DNA of 64,000 nt, taken from assembly GCA_003153155.1 (NCBI GenBank), contig PLWV01000004.1, positions 102,578 through 166,577 on the forward strand, read 5' to 3'. Shown here piece by piece: positions 54,688 to 63,077 of this stretch (position 1 is the first letter of the stretch; every line of letters begins with the position of its first letter). The DNA comes from Gallionella sp. Lineage in GTDB: Bacteria > Pseudomonadota > Gammaproteobacteria > Burkholderiales > Gallionellaceae. The position numbers and the translations under genes are program-made. Below the pieces are notes generated by a model, which was not told where the DNA came from, ran no database searches, and worked only from the letters and a program-made list of their open reading frames with translations.

Positions 54688-55803
54688 ATGCAGCAGTGGA
54701 TATGGCAACAAAAAAAATGGCCGGGCTTTACTTGGGATGAAGGTGGCTTGTCGCCGTTGCTAAGCCGTGCGCGTAAACAGCAAGGGCAATTGCTGGGCAT
54801 GGCGCGCTTATTGGATAACTCGCTCTCTTTGGAAGCGCAGGCACAGATTCTTACCGAGGATGGTTTTAATACCAGCGCGATTGAGGGTGAGCGTCTTGAT
54901 ATGGATTCCATCCGTTCTTCTGTTGCGCGCCATTTGGGATTGCCTACCGCCGGTTTGCCGCATCCATCGCGCTCGGTGGATGGTTTGGTGGACGTGCTGT
55001 TGGATGCAACGCGAGAATATGCTGCTCCCCTTGACGGTGATCGGTTGTGTCGATGGCAGGCGGCACTTTTTCCGACTGGGCAATCGGGTTTGTACGCCGT
55101 TCGTATCGGTGATTTGCGCGGTGCCGAGCCGATACGGGTGGTCTCTGGTGCAGCCGCTCGTGAAAAAATCCATTTTGAAGCGCCGCCCCGCGATGTTCTG
55201 GAGCGCGAAGTAAGCCGTTTTATCACCTGGTTCAATGCCCCCCCCAAAGAGCTTGATGGCCTGCTGCGCGCAGGTTTGGCGCATCTGTGGTTTGTGACGC
55301 TGCATCCGTTTGAGGATGGCAATGGCCGGCTTGCGCGTGCGCTTACCGATATGGCGATATGCCAGGACGAACAGCGCCCGGTTCGATTGTTCAGTCTGTC
55401 TGCTCAAATCATGCGCGAACGAAATGCTTACTATGATGTTCTGGAACGCACGCAGCGCGATGGCCTGGATGTGACACCGTGGCTTGCATGGTTCCTTGAA
55501 CAGGTGAATGGTGCCTGTGAGAGTGCGGAAGCAACCGTTGGCAAGGTGCTCGACAAAGCCAAGTTCTGGTTGCGTCACCAAAACATCGTATTGAACGAAC
55601 GTCAGCGCAAAGTGCTGAACAGATTGCTGGACGCGGGTACTGATGGTTTTGCGGGTGGCATGAACACGCGCAAATATGTCAGCCTGGCCAAGGCCAGTCG
55701 CGCTACGGCTTATCGTGAGTTGGCAGATTTGGTTGAAAAGGGCTGTTTATTGCGGACTGGCGCAGGGCGCAGTGTGGGTTATGTGATTCAAACGGGCTAT
55801 TGA
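54688..55803 (+). CDS. fic: Fic-domain AMP-transferase, self-inhibited (class II)
   Basis: 371 residues. An N-terminal DUF4172-like helical part (WIWQQKKWPGFTWDEGG) is followed by the inhibitory motif TSAIEG (62-67; S/T-xxx-E-G/N). The Fic core is HPFEDGNGRLARAL (H206 on), so the catalytic histidine, phosphate anchor and arginine are all present. The C-terminus is a winged helix (RATAYRELADLVEKGCLLRT). Class II Fic proteins adenylylate, or otherwise nucleotidylate, host or self proteins once the inhibitory glutamate is displaced. No antitoxin gene is adjacent, as expected for class II. The target is unknown. Confidence 0.93.
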   Translation: MQQWIWQQKKWPGFTWDEGGLSPLLSRARKQQGQLLGMARLLDNSLSLEAQAQILTEDGFNTSAIEGERLDMDSIRSSVARHLGLPTAGLPHPSRSVDGLVDVLLDATREYAAPLDGDRLCRWQAALFPTGQSGLYAVRIGDLRGAEPIRVVSGAAAREKIHFEAPPRDVLEREVSRFITWFNAPPKELDGLLRAGLAHLWFVTLHPFEDGNGRLARALTDMAICQDEQRPVRLFSLSAQIMRERNAYYDVLERTQRDGLDVTPWLAWFLEQVNGACESAEATVGKVLDKAKFWLRHQNIVLNERQRKVLNRLLDAGTDGFAGGMNTRKYVSLAKASRATAYRELADLVEKGCLLRTGAGRSVGYVIQTGY

Positions 55804-55898
55804 GATGCTGGCATTCTGCTTCTTTGCGGGAGATTTACGGGCCTGCTTTCGGGGAATTATCCCGGCAATTACAATCGCAGCACCACGGAAGATCGGCT

Positions 55899-55931
55899 CC
55901 TTTCCCCTCGAGGGGGAAGGTTGGGATGGGG
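55899..55931. repeat. C-rich palindromic repeat, half copy
   Basis: CCTTTCCCCTCGAGGGGGAA (from 55899) continues as GGTTGGGATGGGG. It matches the second half of the inverted pair at 10380-10417, including the preceding ATCGGCTCC and the following ACGTTGA context. One half of the original pair is missing. Confidence 0.85.
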
Positions 55932-55964
55932 TAGGAAACGTTGAAAACGCTTATCCTCCTTACT

Positions 55965-56090
55965 ATTAATCCGGCACGAATAAAGTAGCACGTTCGTCCT
56001 GAGGTATCGAAGGATGAATGGCTACGATACAAGGAGGCTTCGATACCTCAGCCCGAACGGTCATAGAAAGTTTATTCATGCCGGATCAAT
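55965..56090. repeat. 126-bp palindromic element with imperfect terminal inverted repeats
   Basis: The ends ATTAATCCGGCACGAATAAA (55965-55984) and TTTATTCATGCCGGATCAAT (56071-56090) are inverted with two mismatches. An inner pair (CGTTCGTCCTGAGGTATC from 55991 and GATACCTCAGCCCGAACG to 56059) is also inverted. Such nested inverted ends look like a small non-autonomous element. No coding capacity. It lies between fic and wecA. Confidence 0.8.
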
Positions 56091-56246
56091 AATGGATAAT
56101 TTGGGTTGAAGAACTGGAGCAGGTGACAGCTGGTTATTTATGAATGCTGAGGAAGTGATCTGAGAATTTCTCTGGTGGGCGTTGGCTATATGATTTGTTG
56201 ACCCTGACAGGGTTCGCGGTGTTGAATTTTTTGTGATTGGGTTGTT

Positions 56247-57248
56247 ATGCAAGTTTTTATTATTTCTATGCTGGTTTGTGCAATCTTGATTTTACTGTTG
56301 CGCAAAGTGGCGCATCGATTGGATATCGTGGATCGTCCGGGCGGGCGTAAACAGCATGAGCACCCGACCCCCATGGTGGGTGGTTTGGCGATGTTTATCG
56401 CGGTTCTGGCCGCATTGTTTATCGGTGATGCGCTGCACGGAAATGTTACAACATTGCTGGAATGTGCCGCTGTATTGGTGGTGCTTGGCGTACTGGACGA
56501 CAAGCATGGACTGTCGGTTTCATTGCGCATGATGATCCAGGTATTCCTGGTGACGGTGGTGATCGTCGGCGCAGAGGGGACGATCACGCATCTGGGGGCA
56601 TTGATTGGCATAGATATTCCGCTGGGTATGTTTGCCGTTCCATTCAGCGTGATTGCGTTCGTCGGCGGGATCAATGCAATAAACATGATCGACGGGACGG
56701 ACGGCATGGCGGGCAAGATGGCTTTGATCACCACGCTGGGTGTGGCGACGATTTTTTATCTTGCGGGGGCTGTAGAACTGTTGCCGCTGACATGGGCGAT
56801 GCTTGGGGCGCTGGTTGGCTTTCTGCTGTTTAACTCGCGTCTTTTCGTCAAACGTGCGTGGGTATTCATGGGGGATTCCGGGAGCATGTGGCTGGGACTG
56901 GTGCTGGGCTGGTTCATGGCGCAGGTTACGCAGGGTAGCGTGTCGGCAGAGCCGGCTCTGGTCTTGTGGTTGTTTGGCATCCCCCTGATCGACACGCTGG
57001 TCGTGATGGCGCGGCGGATGAAGCGCAAGCAATCACCGTTTGCGGGCGACCGTACGCATATTCATCATGTGCTGGAGCACGCCGGTCTCTCTGTCAGGCG
57101 CACGGTGCTGGTATTGAGTCTGGCGCAGCTTGTGCTGGTCGGCATCGGGGTGTGCTTTTACCTGATTCATGCTCCCGCTGCGGTGGTGTTCTGGAGTTTC
57201 GCGCTACCGATGGCAGCGTATTACTACCGGCTGCGCAATTACAAATGA
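56247..57248 (+). CDS. wecA: Undecaprenyl-phosphate GlcNAc-1-phosphate transferase (WecA-like)
   Basis: 333-residue polytopic membrane enzyme of the PNPT family with about ten helices. It transfers HexNAc-1-P from UDP-sugar to undecaprenyl phosphate, the first step of repeat-unit assembly. Seen are GRKQHEHPTPMVGGLAM, VLGVLDDKHGLS, the catalytic NMIDGTDGMAGKMALI, FLLFNSR, FMGDSGSMWLG, and the C-terminal cytoplasmic DRTHIHHVLEHAGLS. It is separated from the main locus by fic and repeats. No other initiating transferase was found in the window, so it probably starts synthesis for the locus. Confidence 0.94.
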   Translation: MQVFIISMLVCAILILLLRKVAHRLDIVDRPGGRKQHEHPTPMVGGLAMFIAVLAALFIGDALHGNVTTLLECAAVLVVLGVLDDKHGLSVSLRMMIQVFLVTVVIVGAEGTITHLGALIGIDIPLGMFAVPFSVIAFVGGINAINMIDGTDGMAGKMALITTLGVATIFYLAGAVELLPLTWAMLGALVGFLLFNSRLFVKRAWVFMGDSGSMWLGLVLGWFMAQVTQGSVSAEPALVLWLFGIPLIDTLVVMARRMKRKQSPFAGDRTHIHHVLEHAGLSVRRTVLVLSLAQLVLVGIGVCFYLIHAPAAVVFWSFALPMAAYYYRLRNYK

Positions 57249-57621
57249 TTCGGTGGTGCGATTGCGTTGCGTAAAAAATTTCTTGCTTACATATAAAACA
57301 TATGCGGCGCGATAAAACGAAGTTTCAGTGTAGGGTAACCTTTCCCCCGCAAGGGGGAGGCCGTGGTTGTAAAGCCACTAAAGTGGCAACAACCACGCAC
57401 AGGTTGGCCGGAACTAAAATTTTTTGCGAGCAGCCGCTACACAGCTTGCCTGCTTACCCCTTTTCCGCGCCTTGCTGACGATTCCGCACGGGCTTCAGCC
57501 CGTAGCGGATCGGCGTCCCCTGGTGGGACATTTGGGCGAACTCTGAATTTTTATAACCAACCACTTGGCAACCGTCTTTGGGTTGCTTAGTGGGATGGCT
57601 AGAGGTTCCATCAGAGGCTCC
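57249..57621. other. Intergenic region after wecA, with hairpins
   Basis: About 370 bases between the convergent wecA and the Pat-like gene; no gene seen. Several stems occur: CCCCCGCAAGGGGG near 57344, a stem of GTGGTTGT (57363-57370) with ACAACCAC (57389-57396) enclosing GCCAC/GTGGC, and ACGGGCTTCAGCCCGT at 57488-57503. Any of these could end transcription from one side, but none has a T-run. Confidence 0.55.
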
Positions 57622-60312
57622 CTATAGCTCCTTACTGACCTTCATGATGCCTTGGTCCTCCTCGCTGATTTTGATGGTGAAGCCGAGGCCTGTCACGAGC
57701 TTGAGCATGTTGTGATTATTGCTCAACACTTCTCCCTCAATCACTGACAATCCTTTGGAACGTGCCGTCTCCATCAACGAGACCATGAGTTTTTGTCCTA
57801 ACCCTTTCCCTTGAATGCTATCCGCCACCACCAGCGCGAACTCGCAGGAATCGCCATCCGGGTTGATGGCAAAACGCGCGACGCCGAGTTCGATTTCCTT
57901 GTCATGCACGAGGGTCACGGCGATCAGCGCCATCTCTCTGCTGTAATCGATTTGGGTAAAGCGCACCAGCATGGTTTCGGTGAGTTCCTGCAGGCTGCTC
58001 ATGAAGCGGAAGTATTTGGATTCTTCGGATAAGCCGCGCACGAATTCCTGCACCAGCTCGGCATCTTCCGGGCGGATCGGGCGGATCGTGATGTCGGTGC
58101 CGTCGGCGAGTTGCCACTGGCTGACCAGTTGGGTGGGGTACGGGTAGATGGCCATGTGTGCGTAACGGTCGGCACTCGGCTGGCGATATTCCACCACCAC
58201 GCGCGCGTCGGCGGCCAGTGCGCCGTTCTCATCGAGGATCAGCGGATTGATGTCCATCTCCTTGAGCAAGGGCAGTTCGCAGACCATTTCCGACACGCGC
58301 AACAGCACGTCTTCCAGCGCACTCATATTGGCCGGAGCCATGTTGCGGAATGCGCCCAGCATCCTGGCGATGCGGGTGTCCTGTATCAGTTCGCTTACCA
58401 GGAAATTATTCAGCGGCGGCAGGGCGACGGCACGATCGCCCATGATCTCGACGGCAGTGCCGCCCGCACCGAACGTGATCACCGGCCCGAATACCGGGTC
58501 GCTGGTCACGCCTATCATCAGCTCGCGGCCATTCGGCTTGACGATCATCGGTTCGATGGAAATGCCGTCCATGCTGGCGTTGGGGCGGTTGTGCTTGACG
58601 TTGTCGAGAATGTGCTGGTAGGCGGCGCGCACCTCGTGGGCATTATTTAAATTGAGCAGCACACCGCCGGCATCGCTCTTGTGCGTGATGTCGTGCGAAT
58701 TGACTTTCATCGCCACCGGGAAGCCCAGTTGCTGTGCAATCAGCAGCGCTTCGTTGGGCGAGTGCGCGACCATGGTTTTTGCAACGGGAATATTGAAAGC
58801 CGATAACAAGGCTTTGGATTCCATTTCCGTCAGCACCTTGCGACGCTCCTGCATGGCTCCCTCGATGATCAGCCGCGCGCTTTCCACATCCGGCTCGACG
58901 TGGTGCGAGAAGGGGCCGGGCATCTGCATCAGCAGCTTCTGGTTGCGGTAGTAAGCGGACAGATGGGAGAACACTTCCACCGCCGGTTCCGGCGTGCGGA
59001 AGTGCGGCTTGTGCGCTTGTGCAAAGGCATCGCGCGCCTCCGCGACTTGCGTCTCGCCCATCCAGCAGGTCAGCAGCGGTTTGCTGTGCGTGTTGGAAAG
59101 TTCAATCAAGGCTTGTGCTGACTCCAGCGGTTTGGTCATCGCCTGCGGCGTGAGTATGGCCAGCACGCCGTCCACATTGTCATCTTCCAGGCAGGCTTTG
59201 ACGGCATGGTGATAGCGATCCGCCTGGGCATCGCCGATGATGTCCACCGGATTTCCATGCGGCCAATTCGGCGGCAAATGTTGGTTGAGATATTCGATGG
59301 TGGCGTCCGACAACGTGGCCATCAGTACCCCTAAGTCAGAAGCACGATCAGCCGCCATCACACCGGGGCCGCCGCCATTGGTGACGATGGCGAGGCGGTT
59401 GCCGACCGGACGGAATCCGCACGACAGCGCTTTGGCAGCGGTGAACAGTTGCGTGATGGTCTGCACCCGCACCACGCCAACCCGGCTGACGGCCGCATCG
59501 AATACATCGTCCGCGCCCACCAGCGATGCGGTATGCGACAGCGCCGCTTTGGAGCCTGCCGCATGACGGCCGACCTTGACCAGAATCACCGGTTTGATGC
59601 GCGCGGCGGCGCGCAGCGCACTCATGAAACTGCGCGCGTTGCGGATGCCCTCGATATACATCAGGATGCTGTGGGTGTCGGCATCGGACACCAGATAATC
59701 CAGTATCTCGCCGAAGTCCACATCCGTCGATGAGCCCATCGACACGACGCTGGAGAAACCCACATCGTTGCTCTGTGCCCAATCCAGGATCGCGGTGCAC
59801 AGCGCGCCGGACTGCGAAACGAACGCGATATTGCCGGTGTTTGCGCCGCCCTTGTTGAAGGTGGCATTCAGGCCGATGGAGGGACGCATGATGCCCAGAC
59901 AATTCGGGCCGATCAGGCGAATGCCGTAACGGCGTGCGGTTTCCAGTAATTCCTTTTCCAGTGCCGCACCTTCGTGACCAGCCTCGCCAAATCCGGCGGT
60001 GATGATGACCGCCGCCTTCACGCCATGGATGCCACAACTCTCGATGATGCCCGGCACGGTCTGCGGCGGCGTGGCGATCACCACCAGTTCGACCGGTTCG
60101 CCGATGTCGGCGCCAATGTCGGCGATAGTGGCGTAGGCGCGTTTGCCTTGCACCTCCGGGTGTTTTGAGTTGACCGGATAAAGCGCTCCCTTAAAACCGC
60201 TTTCCAGCATGTTTTTGAACACGATCTGACCGACCGAGTCGGGCCTGTCACTCGCGCCGAATACGGCAACGGACTTTGGTGAAAACAGGGTGCTGAGGTA
60301 GTGCTTGCCCAT
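57622..60312 (-). CDS. Acyl-CoA synthetase (NDP-forming)/GNAT fusion, Pat-like protein lysine acetyltransferase
   Basis: 896 residues from the ATG at 60312. The CoA-binding domain (KSVAVFGASDRPDSVGQIVFKN) and succinyl-CoA-synthetase-like domains (AFVSQSGALCTAILDW, SKAALSHTASLVGADDVFDAA, whose His is at the usual phospho-His position) are followed by an ATP-grasp domain (FPVAMKVNSHDITHKSDAGG). A C-terminal GNAT domain (about 735-896) has LVVADSIQGKGLGQKLMVSLM. This is the layout of Pat/YfiQ, which acetylates acetyl-CoA synthetase and other proteins. It is divergently transcribed from a deacetylase gene with only 66 bases between, suggesting a reversible-acetylation pair. Confidence 0.92.
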   Translation of the reverse strand: MGKHYLSTLFSPKSVAVFGASDRPDSVGQIVFKNMLESGFKGALYPVNSKHPEVQGKRAYATIADIGADIGEPVELVVIATPPQTVPGIIESCGIHGVKAAVIITAGFGEAGHEGAALEKELLETARRYGIRLIGPNCLGIMRPSIGLNATFNKGGANTGNIAFVSQSGALCTAILDWAQSNDVGFSSVVSMGSSTDVDFGEILDYLVSDADTHSILMYIEGIRNARSFMSALRAAARIKPVILVKVGRHAAGSKAALSHTASLVGADDVFDAAVSRVGVVRVQTITQLFTAAKALSCGFRPVGNRLAIVTNGGGPGVMAADRASDLGVLMATLSDATIEYLNQHLPPNWPHGNPVDIIGDAQADRYHHAVKACLEDDNVDGVLAILTPQAMTKPLESAQALIELSNTHSKPLLTCWMGETQVAEARDAFAQAHKPHFRTPEPAVEVFSHLSAYYRNQKLLMQMPGPFSHHVEPDVESARLIIEGAMQERRKVLTEMESKALLSAFNIPVAKTMVAHSPNEALLIAQQLGFPVAMKVNSHDITHKSDAGGVLLNLNNAHEVRAAYQHILDNVKHNRPNASMDGISIEPMIVKPNGRELMIGVTSDPVFGPVITFGAGGTAVEIMGDRAVALPPLNNFLVSELIQDTRIARMLGAFRNMAPANMSALEDVLLRVSEMVCELPLLKEMDINPLILDENGALAADARVVVEYRQPSADRYAHMAIYPYPTQLVSQWQLADGTDITIRPIRPEDAELVQEFVRGLSEESKYFRFMSSLQELTETMLVRFTQIDYSREMALIAVTLVHDKEIELGVARFAINPDGDSCEFALVVADSIQGKGLGQKLMVSLMETARSKGLSVIEGEVLSNNHNMLKLVTGLGFTIKISEEDQGIMKVSKEL

Positions 60313-60378
60313 GATTTTGCGTTTCTGTTTGAATGTTTGTTCGGTATGATAGCACCGTACCAACGCCCTGCCCCTACC

Positions 60379-61302
60379 ATGCAAACCGCCTATATCAGCC
60401 ATCCGCTCTGTCTCAAACACGACATGGGCGCGCATCATCCGGAATCTCCGGCACGCATCCATGCCATCGAGGATCAATTGATCGCTGCCGGATTGATGGA
60501 TTATTTACAGCGTCACGATGCGCCGGCAGCGACGCGCGAGCAGTTGTTGCGCGTGCACGATGAGGACTACCTGGCTTCGATCGAGTCCAGTGTGCCGCTA
60601 CAGGGTATCGTGCATCTCGACGGTGACACCGCGCTGAATCCGTTTAGTTATCAAGCTGCGCTGCGTGCTGCGGGAGCCGTGGTGCTGGGTGTGGATCTGG
60701 TGATGTCCGGGCAGGCGGAAAATGTTTTTTGCAACGTGCGCCCACCCGGGCACCATGCCGAGCGCGCTCGCGCCATGGGATTTTGCATTTTCAATAATGT
60801 CGCAGCCGGCGCGGCGCATGCACTGGCGCATCACGGCTTGCAGCGCGTGGCAATAGCGGATTTCGATGTGCATCACGGCAACGGCACGGAAAACATTTTT
60901 CACGACGAGCCGCGCGTCATGTTGTGTTCCACTTTTCAGCATCCGTTTTATCCATACTGCGGCGCCGATAGCGGCAACGACCATATCATCAATGTGCCGC
61001 TTGCCGCCAGATCAGGCGGGGAAGAATTTCGCGCCGCCGTCATGCAATACTGGCTGCCCGCATTGGAACGCTTTCAGCCGGAGTTGCTGCTGATTTCAGC
61101 GGGATTCGATGCGCACCGCGACGATGATATGGCCATGCTGAATCTGACCGAACCCGATTATGCGTGGGTGACCGAGATGTTAAAACGTGTCGCCGAAAAA
61201 TATTCACGCGGTCGCATTGTATCGGCTCTCGAAGGCGGTTATGAACTGCACGCACTAGCTCGAAGTGCGTTGGCGCATATCAAAGTGCTCAGCGGCCTGT
61301 AA
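60379..61302 (+). CDS. Histone-deacetylase-family protein (AcuC/AphA-like)
   Basis: 307-residue zinc-dependent deacylase. Seen are SHPLCLKHDMGAHHPESPARI, the charge-relay histidines in RPPGHHAERARAMGFCIFNN, zinc ligands in ADFDVHHGNGTENIF and ISAGFDAHRDDDMAML, and the terminal SALEGGYELHALARS with the catalytic tyrosine. The ATG at 60379 matches family starts, but no clear ribosome site is present; an in-frame ATG at 60346 is an alternative. It would remove acetyl groups from lysines or small amines. The divergent Pat-like gene makes protein deacetylation the favoured role. Confidence 0.92.
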   Translation: MQTAYISHPLCLKHDMGAHHPESPARIHAIEDQLIAAGLMDYLQRHDAPAATREQLLRVHDEDYLASIESSVPLQGIVHLDGDTALNPFSYQAALRAAGAVVLGVDLVMSGQAENVFCNVRPPGHHAERARAMGFCIFNNVAAGAAHALAHHGLQRVAIADFDVHHGNGTENIFHDEPRVMLCSTFQHPFYPYCGADSGNDHIINVPLAARSGGEEFRAAVMQYWLPALERFQPELLLISAGFDAHRDDDMAMLNLTEPDYAWVTEMLKRVAEKYSRGRIVSALEGGYELHALARSALAHIKVLSGL

Positions 61303-61382
61303 CCAAACTTGCCAATCTTTAAGCCCCACAAAAGCTACGGGGCGCAACGCGCCCCGTATTTTCAAGCCAAACCGAATGAGTT

Positions 61383-61532
61383 ATTCTATTTCTCATTAAA
61401 AACAGCGTTAATTGTAGGAGCGGGCCATGCCCGCGACCAAGGTGTTCGCGGGCATGGCCCGCTCCTACGGGTGCCCGGCCAAAAGTTTTTCGGACATCCG
61501 CCAAAATTATTGTCGTTTTTAACGCATATAGG
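61383..61532. repeat. REP-containing extended repeat element, copy 3 (full)
   Basis: REP arms lie at 61414-61436 and 61446-61468, with flanks TCTCATTAAAAACAGCGTTA on the left and TGTCGTTTTTAACGCATATA on the right. In reverse complement it matches 35948-36066 and additionally carries about 30 bases (GGTGCCCGGCCAAAAGTTTT and following) that also occur in part after copy 1. Its two ends both contain a TTAAAAAC motif in inverted orientation. It lies between the deacetylase gene and erpA. Confidence 0.9.
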
Positions 61533-61534
61533 AA

Positions 61535-61885
61535 TTAGGCAGAGAAGGAAGAACCGCAACCGCAAGTAGTGGTTGCGTTCGGGTTCTTGATAACGAACTG
61601 CGAGCCTTCCAATCCTTCCTGATAGTCGATTTCCGCACCTACCAGATACTGGAAGCTCATCGGGTCGATCAGCAATTGCACGCCGTTTTTGTTCAGCACG
61701 GTGTCGTCTTCGTTGGTTACTTCATCAAAAGTAAATCCGTATTGAAAACCGGAACAGCCACCGCCGCTGACAAACACGCGCAGCTTGAGGTCGGCGTTGC
61801 CTTCTTCTTCGATCAATTGTTTTACCTTGTTGGCCGCGTTGTCGGTAAACAACAGCGGATCTTGCACTTCAGTCATTGCATTCAT
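61535..61885 (-). CDS. erpA: Iron-sulfur cluster insertion protein ErpA
   Basis: A-type Fe-S carrier of 116 residues. The three cluster ligands are C44 in [12 protein letters not shown] and C108 and C110 in TTCGCGSSF. The segment [34 protein letters not shown] is typical. AAGGAG lies nine bases before the first ATG. It is the last gene of argC-DUF6776-bactofilin-erpA, an arrangement seen in many betaproteobacteria. Confidence 0.97.
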   Translation of the reverse strand: MNAMTEVQDPLLFTDNAANKVKQLIEEEGNADLKLRVFVSGGGCSGFQYGFTFDEVTNEDDTVLNKNGVQLLIDPMSFQYLVGAEIDYQEGLEGSQFVIKNPNATTTCGCGSSFSA

Positions 61886-61903
61886 TTTATGCTCCTTAAA
61901 AAA

Positions 61904-62311
61904 TTATTCGCCACTGCTCGCTTTAAACGCCACCACTTTGTCCTGCGCTTCGGTATTGGTATGTATCAGGCGCCCTTCAACGATTGCGCCCAACTGGATT
62001 TCCAGCGTAGTGTAATGCACATCACCATTGACCTTGGCTTTGCTTTGTAGTTCCATATATTCGCTGGCAAATACCGGACCGCTAATTATGCCATTAATTA
62101 CCAAATGAGTGACGTTGACCTCACCGTTCACTCGCGCTTGCTCGCTCAATACCAGCGTGCTCGGCTTGCCCTGCGCGGCGATGACATTGCCGTTGACCTG
62201 ACCGTCTATGCGCATCCCGCCGCTGAAATTCAAATCCCCTTCGATGGTGGTTCCCGCACCGATCAGCGAATCAATCCGGGTTTGTGGTTTGCTGTGTTTT
62301 TTACTGAACAT
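61904..62311 (-). CDS. Bactofilin (polymer-forming cytoskeletal protein)
   Basis: 135-residue bactofilin. The beta-helical core runs from LIGAGTTIEGDLNFSGGMRIDGQVNGNV to MELQSKAKVNGDVHYTTLEIQLGAIVEGRLIH, with a short disordered N-tail that can bind membranes and a short C-tail. Bactofilins self-assemble without nucleotide into filaments that organise cell-wall or surface structures. It starts 15 bases after the DUF6776 stop and is 18 bases before erpA, so it is in one operon. Confidence 0.94.
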   Translation of the reverse strand: MFSKKHSKPQTRIDSLIGAGTTIEGDLNFSGGMRIDGQVNGNVIAAQGKPSTLVLSEQARVNGEVNVTHLVINGIISGPVFASEYMELQSKAKVNGDVHYTTLEIQLGAIVEGRLIHTNTEAQDKVVAFKASSGE

Positions 62312-62326
62312 TGCTCGCTCCTTGGC

Positions 62327-63076
62327 TTATGAGAGACTCACGCTTTGCCGCACTTTCGGCTCGGTTGAGCCTTGTTCGAATATGCGCACTTGCACGTTTT
62401 CCAATTGCGCATCAGGCGGCAACTGGAAGCTTTGTTCGACACGCCGATAATACCTGAAGCTGAGCTTGAATTGGGCATCCCCTGACTGATCTTGTGGGAA
62501 TACATGGGTGGTGCTCTGCCCATTTTCCACTACCGTAGCGACCAGCTGATAGCTGCCGCTAAACGTCTTGGCGCGCTGTCCGCTCTGCACCAGCAACATG
62601 CGCAGATGAAATTCGCCGGGTATCTTGTCCCGCTCCAGCGTTAAACGATGCACTCCCAGTTCGCCCTCTTTGCCGCCCGTCGCGGTAAGGTTCTGGAAAA
62701 ACACCAGGTCTTCCTGAAGATGGACATTTTCATCCGCCAGGTTTTTTAGCTGCTCGGACGTTGCCTGATTGCTGGCCTGCTCGATTTGAATTTGCCGTTC
62801 ATATTGCGCAAGTTTGTCGCTGAGTTGCGCATTTTCCCCCGCCAATTTGGCAACCTGATCGCGCAGCCTGGACAACTCCTGTTCAGCTTGATCGCGGTGA
62901 AAACCGGCAAACTCCAACCCATTGCCATATGCCCACCAGGCTAGCCCGATTGCCGCCAATACGAATGGCAATATCATGCCCCAGCGCAAATACCACGCGA
63001 TGTGAGGCCGCACCGACAACCGCCGTGCGGAAATGCTGAATCTGCGTTTGACTCTGCGTTCGACTCCGCGCCACAT
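62327..63076 (-). CDS. DUF6776-like membrane-anchored coiled-coil protein
   Basis: 249 residues. A basic N-terminus (WRGVERRVKRRFSISARRL) is followed by one membrane helix (about 32-50, WGMILPFVLAAIGLAWWAYG). A coiled coil of about 70 residues comes next (ELSRLRDQVAKLAGENAQLSDKLAQYERQIQ), then a periplasmic beta-domain (HRLTLERDKIPGEFHLRMLLVQSGQR). Function is unknown. It is one base from the argC stop and is followed by bactofilin, which it may anchor at the membrane; that link is inferred only from position. Confidence 0.85.
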   Translation of the reverse strand: MWRGVERRVKRRFSISARRLSVRPHIAWYLRWGMILPFVLAAIGLAWWAYGNGLEFAGFHRDQAEQELSRLRDQVAKLAGENAQLSDKLAQYERQIQIEQASNQATSEQLKNLADENVHLQEDLVFFQNLTATGGKEGELGVHRLTLERDKIPGEFHLRMLLVQSGQRAKTFSGSYQLVATVVENGQSTTHVFPQDQSGDAQFKLSFRYYRRVEQSFQLPPDAQLENVQVRIFEQGSTEPKVRQSVSLS

Positions 63077-63077
63077 C

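Noticed and set aside
60301-60378. Longer N-terminus for the deacetylase from 60301
   Set aside because: It would overlap the start of the divergent Pat-like gene and add hydrophobic residues not seen in the family.
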